The notes beneath the pieces were generated by a model. It did not search any database, was not told where the DNA came from, and worked only from the letters and a program-made list of their open reading frames with translations. Source: Staphylococcus taiwanensis (GTDB lineage: Bacteria > Bacillota > Bacilli > Staphylococcales > Staphylococcaceae). From it: DNA of 64,000 nt. The DNA is taken from NCBI GenBank assembly GCA_020544305.1, contig CP058667.1, forward strand, positions 372,001 to 436,000. Reading direction: 5' to 3'. The translations under genes were made by a program, and so were the position numbers. Numbering within the stretch: the first letter of the stretch is position 1; every line of letters begins with the position of its first letter. This document shows, in pieces, positions 53,939 through 62,867 of the stretch.

Positions 53939-54763
53939 ATGAAAAAGATCGCTACAGCTACAATCGCAACAGCAGGTATTGCAACATTTGGATTAGCACA
54001 TCACGATGCAGATGCAGCGGAAAATAATAATGGATATAACTCTAACGACCCTTACGCATATAGTTACACTTACACAATTGATCAACAAGGTAACTACCAT
54101 TATGATTGGCAAGGTAACTGGAGCCCATCACAAGCACAACAAGGTGGTCAAGGTCAACAAAATACTGGCAACCAAACAGCAAATAACACACAAGCAAACA
54201 ACAACTATAATTACAACAATACGCAATCTAACAATAATTACAATTATAACTACAACAATAATCAATCAACACAAAACACTCAATCATACACTGCAAACAA
54301 TAACAATGGCGGTGGCTTAGGTGCGAACTACTCAACATCAGACCGCAATGTGAAAGTAACTACTCAAAATGCACCAACAAGCTCAAATTCAAGCTCTGAT
54401 TCAAACTCAAGTAGCAGTGCATTTGCAGGTAAATCAAGCTCAGGTTCTAACTTATATACTTCAGGCCAATGTACTTATTATGTATATGACAAAGTAGGCG
54501 GCCATATTGGTAACACTTGGGGCAACGCTAGTAACTGGGCAAGTGCAGCAGCAGCAGACGGATACACAGTGAATAACACACCTAAATCAGGTTCAATCAT
54601 GCAAACATCTCAAGGTGCATACGGCCACGTTGCATACGTTGAGAATGTTAACAAAGACGGTTCAGTTAAAGTATCAGAAATGAACTATAACGGTGGACCT
54701 GGCGTTGTTTCTTCACGTACAATCTCAGCTAGTGAAGCTGGTTCATATAACTACATTTCATAA
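53939..54763 (+). CDS. ssaA: Secreted CHAP-domain amidase (staphylococcal secretory antigen SsaA)
   Basis: A 274-residue exported peptidoglycan hydrolase. The signal peptide is residues 1-27 ([16 protein letters not shown] core, ending ADA). A Tyr/Asn/Gln-rich linker with NYNYNN-type repeats (about 40-130) precedes a Ser-rich hinge (about 145-165). The CHAP domain (about 172-274) has the catalytic Cys in [11 protein letters not shown] and His in [12 protein letters not shown]. Such enzymes cut the stem peptide or cross-bridge. A long 5' untranslated leader and WalR box support control by cell-wall demand. Confidence 0.92.
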   Translation: MKKIATATIATAGIATFGLAHHDADAAENNNGYNSNDPYAYSYTYTIDQQGNYHYDWQGNWSPSQAQQGGQGQQNTGNQTANNTQANNNYNYNNTQSNNNYNYNYNNNQSTQNTQSYTANNNNGGGLGANYSTSDRNVKVTTQNAPTSSNSSSDSNSSSSAFAGKSSSGSNLYTSGQCTYYVYDKVGGHIGNTWGNASNWASAAAADGYTVNNTPKSGSIMQTSQGAYGHVAYVENVNKDGSVKVSEMNYNGGPGVVSSRTISASEAGSYNYIS

Positions 54764-54778
54764 TTCGAAATCAGTATT

Positions 54779-54822
54779 ACCACGATTCCTCAAATAATGG
54801 AGTCGTGGTTTTTCTTTTTTGG
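54779..54822 (+). terminator. Terminator of ssaA
   Basis: A stem ACCACGATTCC / GGAGTCGTGGT followed by TTTTCTTTTTT. Confidence 0.8.
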
Positions 54823-54943
54823 AAAAGGTCAATCCAAGATTGCTTACATCGTGATTGAAGCCGAAACATAAAGGGAAAGATATTACTAAAAGATATAGTA
54901 ATAAGATTTAATCATTTCTCATGTTGAAGGACTGTGAGTACAA

Positions 54944-55195
54944 ATGGCATTTGATATCATAAAATGGATTATATTAGCGTTAATCGTCATTGTAACAATC
55001 GCGATTATATGTGGACTGATTTGGGGTTCATTAATTGAAGAGCGTAAGTATGATAAGCGTTCTAAAAAAGAGAAACGTAAAGAAACTGAGAAAAATTTGG
55101 AAATGGCTAAAGGTCATACAGACGATGAAGATTTAGATGATTATAAAGATGCACCTACGAAAAAAGGAACTTTAAAAGATGATTATCATAAATAA
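54944..55195 (+). CDS. 83-residue single-pass membrane protein
   Basis: The protein starts MAFDIIKW and has one hydrophobic helix (about 8-32, IILALIVIVTIAIICGLIWGSLI). A highly charged cytoplasmic tail follows, rich in Lys and Glu (RSKKEKRKETEKN), ending KKGTLKDDYHK. AAGGAC is the only upstream purine stretch, so the ribosome binding site is modest. It stands alone between two terminators. No family function recognised. Confidence 0.6.
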   Translation: MAFDIIKWIILALIVIVTIAIICGLIWGSLIEERKYDKRSKKEKRKETEKNLEMAKGHTDDEDLDDYKDAPTKKGTLKDDYHK

Positions 55196-55201
55196 TTAGA
55201 T

Positions 55202-55246
55202 AGCCCTTGAAAGTTGGATTGACCTATACTTTCAAGGGTCTTTTAT
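55202..55246 (+). terminator. Terminator
   Basis: A stem AGCCCTTGAAAGT / ACTTTCAAGGGTC with a TTTT tail. Confidence 0.8.
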
Positions 55247-55437
55247 GTGCGTTTATAGGTATGGAACGCTCGGAGACAATCGAAGCATTTACTCATATGA
55301 AAACGATAATGTTCACATTTTATTTACATTTAACATTTCAAATTATTTGCATTTATGTACTTTTAACATCTTAAAGTGATAAACTATTTATGTTAAAAAA
55401 ATCACAATAATTTTCAGAAAAGTTAGGAGCTTTCAAC

Positions 55438-56730
55438 ATGCTACTGTTTGTAGTAGAAATTATCATAATGATATTAGCTGTGTTGCTAGGGCTACGTACA
55501 GCTGGCGCATTAGGCTGTGGTATCTTTGCCATTGTGGCACAACTTATTATGATATTTGGATTTCAATTACCTCCGGGTTCAGCGCCCGTTACTGCAGTAT
55601 TAATCATTTTATCTATTGGTATCGCTGGCGGTACTTTGCAAGCTACAGGAGGGATAGACTATCTCGTTTATCTCGCATCTAAAATTATTGAACGTTTTCC
55701 GAAATCAATTATTTTCATTGCACCAATGATTTGTTTTCTTTTCGTATTTGGCGTAGGGACGGCAAACATTGCCTTATCTTTAGAACCGATTATTGCTAAA
55801 ACGGCAGTTAGAGCTAATATTCAACCTAAACGACCGTTAACAGCTTCTGTACTTACAGCTAATTTGGCATTGCTTTGTAGTCCAGCAGCTTCAGCAACGG
55901 CATATATTATTTCTGTAATGGCTGGTTATCATATTTCAATGGGTAAATATTTAAGTATTGTCATGCCTACTGCTATCATTACCATGCTTATGTTAAGTGT
56001 GTTTTGTACCTTTGTAGGTCGTAAAACGAAAGTTACTTCGAGTGAAAAAGCACATACGCCTGAAGTCGAAGTGGTGCAGTCATTTTCAACTAAAACCAAA
56101 TTCGGTGTGCTTGGTTTCTTATTATGCGTCGCAGGTATTTTAACATTTGGAATCTTTCCAAATTTAATGCCGTCATTTAAGATCGATGGTGATACTGTTA
56201 AAGTGACGATGACAGAGATTGTACAGTTCTTTATGTATTTGAGTGCGGCTATTAATTTATTAATGTTGAAAGTGAATACGAATGATATTTTATCTTCCAA
56301 TATTACGCAATCTGCAATTGGTGCACTCTTTGCTGTACTTGGACCAGGTTGGTTAGGGGCGACCGTGTTTAATGCACCGCAAAATTTGAAGATTATACAA
56401 GATGATATTGGGAAAACAATACAATCAGTTCCATGGTTAGTCATTGTATTAGTCGCAGTCGTTGCGATGATTGTTATTTCTCAAACGGCGACAGCATCTA
56501 TCATGGTGCCAATTGTTATGAGTATGGGAATTCCACCAATGTATTTTATCGCAATGGTACAAACGCTCAATGTCAACTTTGTTATTCCAGCACAACCGAC
56601 ATTACTCTTTGCGGTTAATTTAGATGATACAGGACGAACACGTCCGACAAGTTTTATTATTCCAGGATTTTTCACAATTATTGTTTCGATCATAGTCGGA
56701 TTTTTAATAAAATCTATTTTAGGATTGTAG
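55438..56730 (+). CDS. Dcu-family C4-dicarboxylate transporter
   Basis: A 430-residue membrane protein with 10-12 helices. Seen: EIIIMILAVLLGLRTAGALG at the start, GGTLQATGGIDYLV (about 62-75), and SPAASATAYIISVMAGYH (about 145-162), which match the anaerobic C4-dicarboxylate antiporters DcuA/DcuB. Members exchange fumarate, aspartate or malate for succinate. Staphylococci have few fumarate-respiration genes, so aspartate or other dicarboxylate uptake is also possible. The gene stands alone, with a terminator downstream at 56811. Confidence 0.8.
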   Translation: MLLFVVEIIIMILAVLLGLRTAGALGCGIFAIVAQLIMIFGFQLPPGSAPVTAVLIILSIGIAGGTLQATGGIDYLVYLASKIIERFPKSIIFIAPMICFLFVFGVGTANIALSLEPIIAKTAVRANIQPKRPLTASVLTANLALLCSPAASATAYIISVMAGYHISMGKYLSIVMPTAIITMLMLSVFCTFVGRKTKVTSSEKAHTPEVEVVQSFSTKTKFGVLGFLLCVAGILTFGIFPNLMPSFKIDGDTVKVTMTEIVQFFMYLSAAINLLMLKVNTNDILSSNITQSAIGALFAVLGPGWLGATVFNAPQNLKIIQDDIGKTIQSVPWLVIVLVAVVAMIVISQTATASIMVPIVMSMGIPPMYFIAMVQTLNVNFVIPAQPTLLFAVNLDDTGRTRPTSFIIPGFFTIIVSIIVGFLIKSILGL

Positions 56731-56810
56731 GTTTTTCGGACACAAGCCATATTTTAGTTAATAAAGTTGCTATTTAAATTAAGCGCTTATTTATAAATGT
56801 TTCATCGTTT

Positions 56811-56860
56811 AAGGGTTGAGAAAACGAATTCGAAATGGATTCTATCTCAACTCTTTTTTT
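56811..56860 (+). terminator. Terminator with internal GAATTC-type arms
   Basis: A stem GGGTTGAGA...GAATTC / GGATTC...TCTCAACTC followed by T7. Its plan recalls the terminator part of the structured elements at 32.3 and 51.8 kb, but the upstream hairpins are absent. Confidence 0.75.
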
Positions 56861-57170
56861 ATGGAAAATCTTACTTTTTCTAGAAAAAAATAAATAAATA
56901 TAAATTCATGATTAAGGTATGATTATGCAAAATTAATACAACATAAAATTTGTTAAATACGTTAAGTTTAAATTTAACACTGTTGTTATGGCAATTTATA
57001 AGACGATAAAATATGTCAGAAATATATATTTATTCAGTTGTTCTATCGGTATAATTTGAATGTAATTTGCATTTTTATTTAATTTTAGATATCGTCATTA
57101 TGTGAATAAACCGTGACAAGAAAGTGGTTTTTAATTTTTATCGACACAACAATTTTGAGGAGGAGCATAA
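56861..57170 (+). promoter_or_regulatory. Leader of the cudT pseudogene with CudC-type operator
   Basis: About 310 bases without a coding frame. At 56952-56978 lies GTTAAATACGTTAAGTTTAA and the closing ATTTAAC. It matches, in opposite orientation, the cudA upstream site at 59355-59381 in 21 of 27 positions. This is a likely binding site for the GbsR-family repressor CudC. Confidence 0.6.
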
Positions 57171-58519
57171 TTGAAACGAGAAAAAATTATGGATGGCCAA
57201 CTTTATAGGGACGGTAGTCGTATTACTGTCGCGCCTTCATGTCAACAACCGCCAAATGGTGCAAAAGGAATGTCGGACGAAGCACTTACATATGCAACGC
57301 AATACGGTATGTTCCATTGGGGACCCATCGCATGGGCAATTTATGTCTTACCAGCGTTACCCATTGGTTACTTAGTATTCGTTAAAAAACAACCTATCTA
57401 CAAAATTAGCCAAGCATGTCGTCCAGTGTTAAAAGGACAAACAGATAAATTTTTAGGTAAATTAGTAGATATTCTCTTTATCTTGGTTTACTTGGAGGCG
57501 CAGCAACATCTCTTGCGTTAGGTGTACCAATGATTTCTGCTGGAATAGAGAAATTAACAGGTATCGATGGAAAGAATATGGTTGTACGTTCAATCATCTT
57601 ATTAACAATCACGGTAGTCTTCGCAATCAGTTCATATACTGGTTTGAAAAAAGGTATTCAAAAATTGAGTGATATCAACGTATGGTTATCTTTCATTTTA
57701 CTAGGGTTTGTATTTATTGTCGGACCGACGGTATTTATCATGGAAACAACCATTACGAGCTTTGGTAATATGTTAAGAGACTTCTTCCATATGGCAACAT
57801 GGATGGAACCATTTGGAGGTATTAAAGGACGTAAAGAGACAAACTTTCCACAAGATTGGACTATATTCTATTGGTCTTGGTGGTTAGTTTACGCGCCGTT
57901 TATTGGGCTGTTTATTGCACGTATATCTAAAGGGAGACGATTAAAAGAAGTTATTCTTGGAACTATAATTTATGGTACGTTAGGCTGCTTGTTATTCTTC
58001 GGTATTTTTGGTAACTATGCAGTTTACTTACAAATTACTGGTGAATTTAATGTCATTCACTTTTTAAATACACATGGTACTGAAGCGACGATTATTCAAG
58101 TCATGTCACAATTACCATTTTCATCTTTAATTGTTGTATTGTTCTTAATTTCTGCCTTTTTATTCTTAGCAACCACATTCGATTCAGGTTCATATATTTT
58201 AGCGGCTGCATCACAGAAAAAAGTGGTTGGCGAGCCTTTAAAAGCGAATCGATTATTCTGGGCATTTGCATTATGTTTATTACCGTTCTCACTGATGTTA
58301 GTAGGCGGAGAGCGTGCACTCGAAGTTTTAAAAACAGCATCGGTATTGGCAAGTGTGCCACTCATTGCTATTTTTATCTTTATGATGATTTCGTTTATTA
58401 TCACGCTCAATAAAGATCGGATTAAACTTGAAACGAGAGCAGATAAACATAAAGAAATAGAAAGACGGTCACTACGTATCGTACGAGTTAAAGAAAAACC
58501 AGAAGACGACAATTTATAA
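57171..58519 (+). pseudogene. cudT: Broken choline transporter gene (BCCT family)
   Basis: Fragments of one BCCT transporter in different frames. Start region: a piece reading MANFIGTVVVLLS (57193 on) looks like the original first helix. It then jumps straight to the second-half-of-N-terminus motif NPPNGAKG-like and YATQYGMFHWGPIAWAIY, so about 90-100 codons are missing. Around 57480-57486 (ATCTTGG, expected ATCTTTGG) a single T appears lost: the frame before reads VDILFI and the frame after reads LGGAATSLALGVPMISAG. The rest to 58519 is intact (helices, GGERALEVLKTASV). Without the first helices and with two frame breaks it cannot work. Confidence 0.88.
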
Positions 58520-58522
58520 TCA

Positions 58523-58578
58523 AAAAGAGCTAGAAGATTTTCAAAGTATTATACTTACGAAAATCTTCTAGCTCTTTT
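58523..58578. terminator. Bidirectional terminator between cudT and cudC
   Basis: A perfect 19-bp stem AAAGAGCTAGAAGATTTTC / GAAAATCTTCTAGCTCTTT. It overlaps the stop codon of the convergent cudC gene. Confidence 0.88.
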
Positions 58579-59131
58579 AAATTTCTTCGTTTTCTGGAAT
58601 TGGGTAATGTTCGAAAATTTGACCACTTTCAATGGCATTACTTAAGTTTTCTAACCATTTACAATATTGCTTCGTATGATCTAATTGTGCTTGGATTTTA
58701 TCAACTTCTTTTTTAGTATCCTCGTCTAAGTTAGCGTCTTTAAGTGTTTCGTCAAGCAGTGTTTGAGCCTTTTCAACAGCTTCAAGATTGGTATCAACTT
58801 CACGTTCCCACTTTTGAGTAAAGAAGTTTCTGAAGAAAGTGAAAAAGTTTTTCTCAGCAATAAAGTGTTGCTTGCGGCTACCACGTGTGAATTGTTGTTT
58901 AACAATATCGAATTCTTGGAGTTTTTTTACTCCTGCACTCATGCTAGGTTTACTCATTTGTAAGTGCTCACGCATCTCATCGAGTGTCATACTTCCTTCG
59001 AAGACCATGGTGCCATATAAGTTGCCTACACTACGGTTTGTGCCGTATAAATCCATTGTTTCACCGATTGAATTGATGACAAGGTCTTTTGCCTCTTCAA
59101 TCTTTTGGTCGTAATTCATTGAACGTGCCAT
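58577..59131 (-). CDS. cudC: GbsR-family regulator of choline metabolism
   Basis: A 184-residue regulator. The MarR-like helix-turn-helix (about 28-85; NLYGTMVFEGSMTLDEMREH, then KPSMSAGVKKLQEFDIV) is followed by an alpha-helical dimer/effector domain. In Bacillus, GbsR represses choline-to-betaine genes and is released by choline. Divergent from cudA. GGAGG precedes the ATG. Likely DNA targets are the matched 27-bp sites before cudA and before the cudT remnant. Confidence 0.87.
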   Translation of the reverse strand: MARSMNYDQKIEEAKDLVINSIGETMDLYGTNRSVGNLYGTMVFEGSMTLDEMREHLQMSKPSMSAGVKKLQEFDIVKQQFTRGSRKQHFIAEKNFFTFFRNFFTQKWEREVDTNLEAVEKAQTLLDETLKDANLDEDTKKEVDKIQAQLDHTKQYCKWLENLSNAIESGQIFEHYPIPENEEI

Positions 59132-59354
59132 CTTGCACCTCCATCATTGCTTAGTAGTTTGTAAGAAATAAATAAACATATGCATTCATTTTTTCAATTC
59201 TCAATCATTATAAAGTCTTTTATGAAAACTTTCAAAATCGCATATTTATTAATAGCATTTTTGGTACTGCATTTTCAAGGAAATAAAAGATTTGGGTAAT
59301 TTCAGGACATTTGCAAGGTAGAAAAATATATGCTAATCTATTTCTGTAAAATTC

Positions 59355-59381
59355 GTTAAATAAAAATTTAACAAACTTAAC
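59355..59381 (+). promoter_or_regulatory. CudC-type operator upstream of cudA
   Basis: GTTAAATAAAAATTTAAC followed by AAACTTAAC is built of GTTAA half-sites and their inverses. It is the inverted counterpart of the site at 56952-56978 (21 of 27 matching). It lies only 12 bases before the cudA start, overlapping its ribosome binding region. Confidence 0.6.
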
Positions 59382-59393
59382 GGAGGTCGTGTG

Positions 59394-60884
59394 ATGGAAC
59401 TTGTAGAAAAATTGTCTAATCGTCAATATATCGATGGTGAATGGGTCGAAAGTTCAAATAAAAATACGAGAGATATTATCAATCCTTATAACCAAGAAGT
59501 GATCTTTACAGTGGCAGAAGGTACTGTTGAAGATGCTGAGAAAGCAATACTAGCAGCACGTCGCGCATTTGAAGATGGCGAGTGGTCACTAGAAACAAGT
59601 GAAGTCAGAGGTAAAAAAGTAAGAGCAATCGCAGATAAAATTACTGAGCATCGTGAAGAGTTGGCTAAGCTAGAAACCCTAGATACTGGTAAAACATTAG
59701 AAGAATCATTTGCTGATATGGATGACATCGCAAATGTATTTACTTACTTTGCTGGGTTAGCTGATAAAGATGGTGGTGAAATCATTAATACACCAATTCC
59801 GAACTCAGAAAGTAAAGTAGTCAAAGAACCAGTTGGTGTTGTAACGCAAATCACACCTTGGAATTATCCTTTATTACAAGCATCATGGAAGATTGCGCCA
59901 GCATTGGCTACAGGCTGTTCACTCGTTATGAAACCAAGTGAAATCACGCCATTAACTACTATTCGTGTATTTGAATTAATGGAAGAGGTTGGTTTCCCTA
60001 AAGGTGTTATCAACTTAGTATTGAGCAGTGGTGAAGAAATAGGAGATACATTATCAGGACATAAAGAGGTAGACCTTGTCTCATTTACAGGTGGTATTGA
60101 AACAGGCAAACACATCATGAAGAATGCTGCAAATCATGTTACAAATATTGCACTAGAACTTGGCGGTAAAAATCCAAATATTATTTTTGATGATGCTGAC
60201 TTTGATTTAGCAGTGGATCAAGCCTTGAATGGTGGATATTTCCACGCAGGTCAAGTTTGTTCAGCGGGTTCACGTATTCTAGTACACAATGATATTAAAG
60301 CTGATTTTGAAAAGGCATTAATAGCGCGTGTAGGTAAAATCAAGCTTGGTAATGGCTTTGATGACGACACAGAAATGGGACCTGTGATTTCTACAGAACA
60401 TCGCGATAAGATTGAAAGCTATATGGCAATTGCTAAAGAAGAAGGCGCAACTATCGCGATTGGCGGTAAACGTCCAGAACGAGACGATTTACAAGATGGC
60501 TTATTCTTCGAACCAACAGTAATCACTGATTGTGATACATCAATGCGCATCGTTCAAGAAGAAGTGTTTGGTCCAGTTGTGACTGTTGAAGGATTTGATA
60601 GTGAAGAAGAAGCAATCAAATTAGCTAATGACTCTATTTATGGTTTAGCTGGTGCAGTCTTCTCTAAAGACATTGGCAAAGCACAACGTGTAGCCAATAA
60701 ATTAAAACTAGGTACAGTTTGGATTAATGACTTCCATCCATATTTTGCACAAGCACCATGGGGTGGTTACAAACAATCAGGCATTGGACGTGAGTTAGGT
60801 AAAGAAGGCTTAGAAGAATATTTAACAAGTAAGCATATCTTAACAAACACGAATCCAGAACCAGTAAATTTCTTTAGTAAATAA
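59394..60884 (+). CDS. cudA: Betaine-aldehyde dehydrogenase
   Basis: A 496-residue NAD(P)-dependent aldehyde dehydrogenase converting glycine betaine aldehyde to betaine. Seen: TPWNYPLLQASWKIAPALA (about 152-170), the catalytic Glu in LELGGKNPNI (about 255-264), the catalytic Cys in GQVCSAGSR (about 287-295), and EEVFGPV (about 388-394). ATG 59394 lies 7 bases after GGAGG; a GTG at 59391 is in frame. Works with CudB to make the osmoprotectant betaine. Confidence 0.92.
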   Translation: MELVEKLSNRQYIDGEWVESSNKNTRDIINPYNQEVIFTVAEGTVEDAEKAILAARRAFEDGEWSLETSEVRGKKVRAIADKITEHREELAKLETLDTGKTLEESFADMDDIANVFTYFAGLADKDGGEIINTPIPNSESKVVKEPVGVVTQITPWNYPLLQASWKIAPALATGCSLVMKPSEITPLTTIRVFELMEEVGFPKGVINLVLSSGEEIGDTLSGHKEVDLVSFTGGIETGKHIMKNAANHVTNIALELGGKNPNIIFDDADFDLAVDQALNGGYFHAGQVCSAGSRILVHNDIKADFEKALIARVGKIKLGNGFDDDTEMGPVISTEHRDKIESYMAIAKEEGATIAIGGKRPERDDLQDGLFFEPTVITDCDTSMRIVQEEVFGPVVTVEGFDSEEEAIKLANDSIYGLAGAVFSKDIGKAQRVANKLKLGTVWINDFHPYFAQAPWGGYKQSGIGRELGKEGLEEYLTSKHILTNTNPEPVNFFSK

Positions 60885-60902
60885 CAATTCTATGATTGAG
60901 CT

Positions 60903-60938
60903 ATAGAGCCGTAATAATCATAAACTATGCGGCTCTAT
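60903..60938 (+). promoter_or_regulatory. Intra-operon hairpin between cudA and cudB
   Basis: A perfect 9-bp stem ATAGAGCCG / CGGCTCTAT with an 18-base loop and no T-run. It is likely an RNA processing or stability element rather than a full terminator. Confidence 0.5.
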
Positions 60939-61026
60939 TAATTTGACTTATAAAGTTGTACGTATCGAACTTAAAAGCATGAATTATAAAGGCATAACAA
61001 TCAATTTAAGGGAGGACGAATTTACA

Positions 61027-62733
61027 ATGAGTAAACATAAATCATATGATTACGTCATTATCGGTGGCGGTAGTGCAGGATCAGTATTAGGTAATCGATT
61101 AACAGAAGATAAAGATAAAGACGTATTAGTATTAGAAGCAGGACGAAGTGATTATCCTTGGGATTTATTTATTCAAATGCCAGCAGCATTAATGTTCCCA
61201 TCAGGTAATCGTTTCTACGATTGGATTTATCAAACAGAAGAAGAACCTCACATGGGGCGTAAAGTAGACCATGCACGTGGTAAAGTACTTGGAGGTTCTA
61301 GCTCAATCAATGGCATGATTTACCAAAGAGGTAATCCAATGGACTATGAAGGCTGGGCAGAACCAGAAGGTATGGAATCTTGGGACTTTGCACACTGTTT
61401 GCCATACTTTAAACGCCTAGAAAAAACTTATGGGGCGACACCATTTGACCAATATAGAGGGCACCATGGTCCAATCAAACTAAAACGTGGTCCAGCTACA
61501 AATCCATTATTCAAATCATTCTTTGATGCTGGTGTAGAAGCGGGTTATCATAAAACAAAAGATGTAAATGGCTTTAGACAAGAAGGATTTGGACCATTCG
61601 ATAGCCAAGTACATAATGGCCGTCGTGTGTCAGCATCTAGAGCATACTTACATCCTGCTATGAAACGTAAAAACTTAACAGTTAAGACACGTGCCTTTGT
61701 TACAAAAATACACTTTGATGGTAACAAAGCGACAGGTGTTACGTTTAAACGTAACGGAAAATATCATACAGTTGACGCTGGTGAAGTTATTTTATCAGGC
61801 GGTGCATTCAATACACCTCAATTATTACAATTATCAGGTATAGGTGATGCAGAATTCTTAAAATCTAAAGGTATTGAACCACGTATGCATTTACCTGGTG
61901 TTGGTGAAAACTTTGAAGATCACTTAGAAGTTTATATTCAACATGAATGTAAAGAACCAGTTTCCTTACAACCTAGCTTAGATGTTAAACGTATGCCATG
62001 GATTGGTTTACAATGGATATTTGCACGTAAAGGTGCAGCAGCTTCAAACCACTTTGAAGGTGGCGCTTTCGTAAGATCTAATAATCAAGTTGCTTATCCT
62101 AATTTAATGTTCCATTTCTTACCAATTGCAGTAAGATATGATGGACAAAAAGCACCAGTAGCACATGGTTACCAAGTGCACATTGGTCCGATGTACTCTA
62201 ATTCACGTGGTAGCTTAAAAATTAAATCTAAAGATCCATTTGAAAAACCAAGTATCGTGTTTAATTATCTTTCAACAAAAGAAGATGAACAAGAATGGGT
62301 TGAAGCAATTAGAGTAGCACGTAATATATTAGCTCAAAAAGCTATGGATCCATTCAACGGTGGAGAAATTTCACCAGGACCATCAGTACAAACAGATGAA
62401 GAAATCTTGGATTGGGTACGTAGAGATGGCGAAACAGCATTACATCCTTCATGTAGTGCAAAAATGGGACCTGCTTCAGACCCAATGTCAGTCGTTGATC
62501 CATTAACTATGAAAGTTCATGGCATGGAAAACTTACGTGTTGTTGACGCATCAGCAATGCCTCGCACAACAAATGGTAATATTCATGCACCGGTATTGAT
62601 GCTTGCTGAAAAAGCAGCGGACATTATTCGTGGTAAGAAACCATTAGAACCACAATATGTTGATTATTATAAACATGGTGTAAGTGATGAAAATGCAGGC
62701 GCTATGGAATTTGATCCATATTATCAACATTAA
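61027..62733 (+). CDS. cudB: Choline dehydrogenase (GMC oxidoreductase)
   Basis: A 568-residue FAD enzyme oxidising choline to betaine aldehyde. Seen: FAD motif [19 protein letters not shown] (7-25), [32 protein letters not shown] (about 84-104), [16 protein letters not shown] (GMC signature 2, about 251-266), and the catalytic His region [12 protein letters not shown] (about 466-477). The frame is open from 60943, but GGAGG before 61027 fixes the start. Confidence 0.92.
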   Translation: MSKHKSYDYVIIGGGSAGSVLGNRLTEDKDKDVLVLEAGRSDYPWDLFIQMPAALMFPSGNRFYDWIYQTEEEPHMGRKVDHARGKVLGGSSSINGMIYQRGNPMDYEGWAEPEGMESWDFAHCLPYFKRLEKTYGATPFDQYRGHHGPIKLKRGPATNPLFKSFFDAGVEAGYHKTKDVNGFRQEGFGPFDSQVHNGRRVSASRAYLHPAMKRKNLTVKTRAFVTKIHFDGNKATGVTFKRNGKYHTVDAGEVILSGGAFNTPQLLQLSGIGDAEFLKSKGIEPRMHLPGVGENFEDHLEVYIQHECKEPVSLQPSLDVKRMPWIGLQWIFARKGAAASNHFEGGAFVRSNNQVAYPNLMFHFLPIAVRYDGQKAPVAHGYQVHIGPMYSNSRGSLKIKSKDPFEKPSIVFNYLSTKEDEQEWVEAIRVARNILAQKAMDPFNGGEISPGPSVQTDEEILDWVRRDGETALHPSCSAKMGPASDPMSVVDPLTMKVHGMENLRVVDASAMPRTTNGNIHAPVLMLAEKAADIIRGKKPLEPQYVDYYKHGVSDENAGAMEFDPYYQH

Positions 62734-62768
62734 TTGACGTCATAATAGAATGATCAATATAGATTAAA

Positions 62769-62813
62769 TAAAGGCGATTTCTATTTAACTTGAATAGAAA
62801 TTGCCTTTTTTAT
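62769..62813 (+). terminator. Terminator of the cudAB operon
   Basis: A stem AAAGGCGATTTCTATT / AATAGAAATTGCCTTTTTT with a T6 tail. Confidence 0.85.
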
Positions 62814-62867
62814 ACAGATATATTTAGAGGTGGAAGAGGGCGTTCACCATATAAAGACGCATACGTT

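Noticed and set aside
57193-57375. Separate 60-residue gene inside the cudT region
   Set aside because: Its first residues (MANFIGTVVVLLS) look like the lost start of CudT itself and the rest is out-of-frame cudT sequence; it belongs to the pseudogene.
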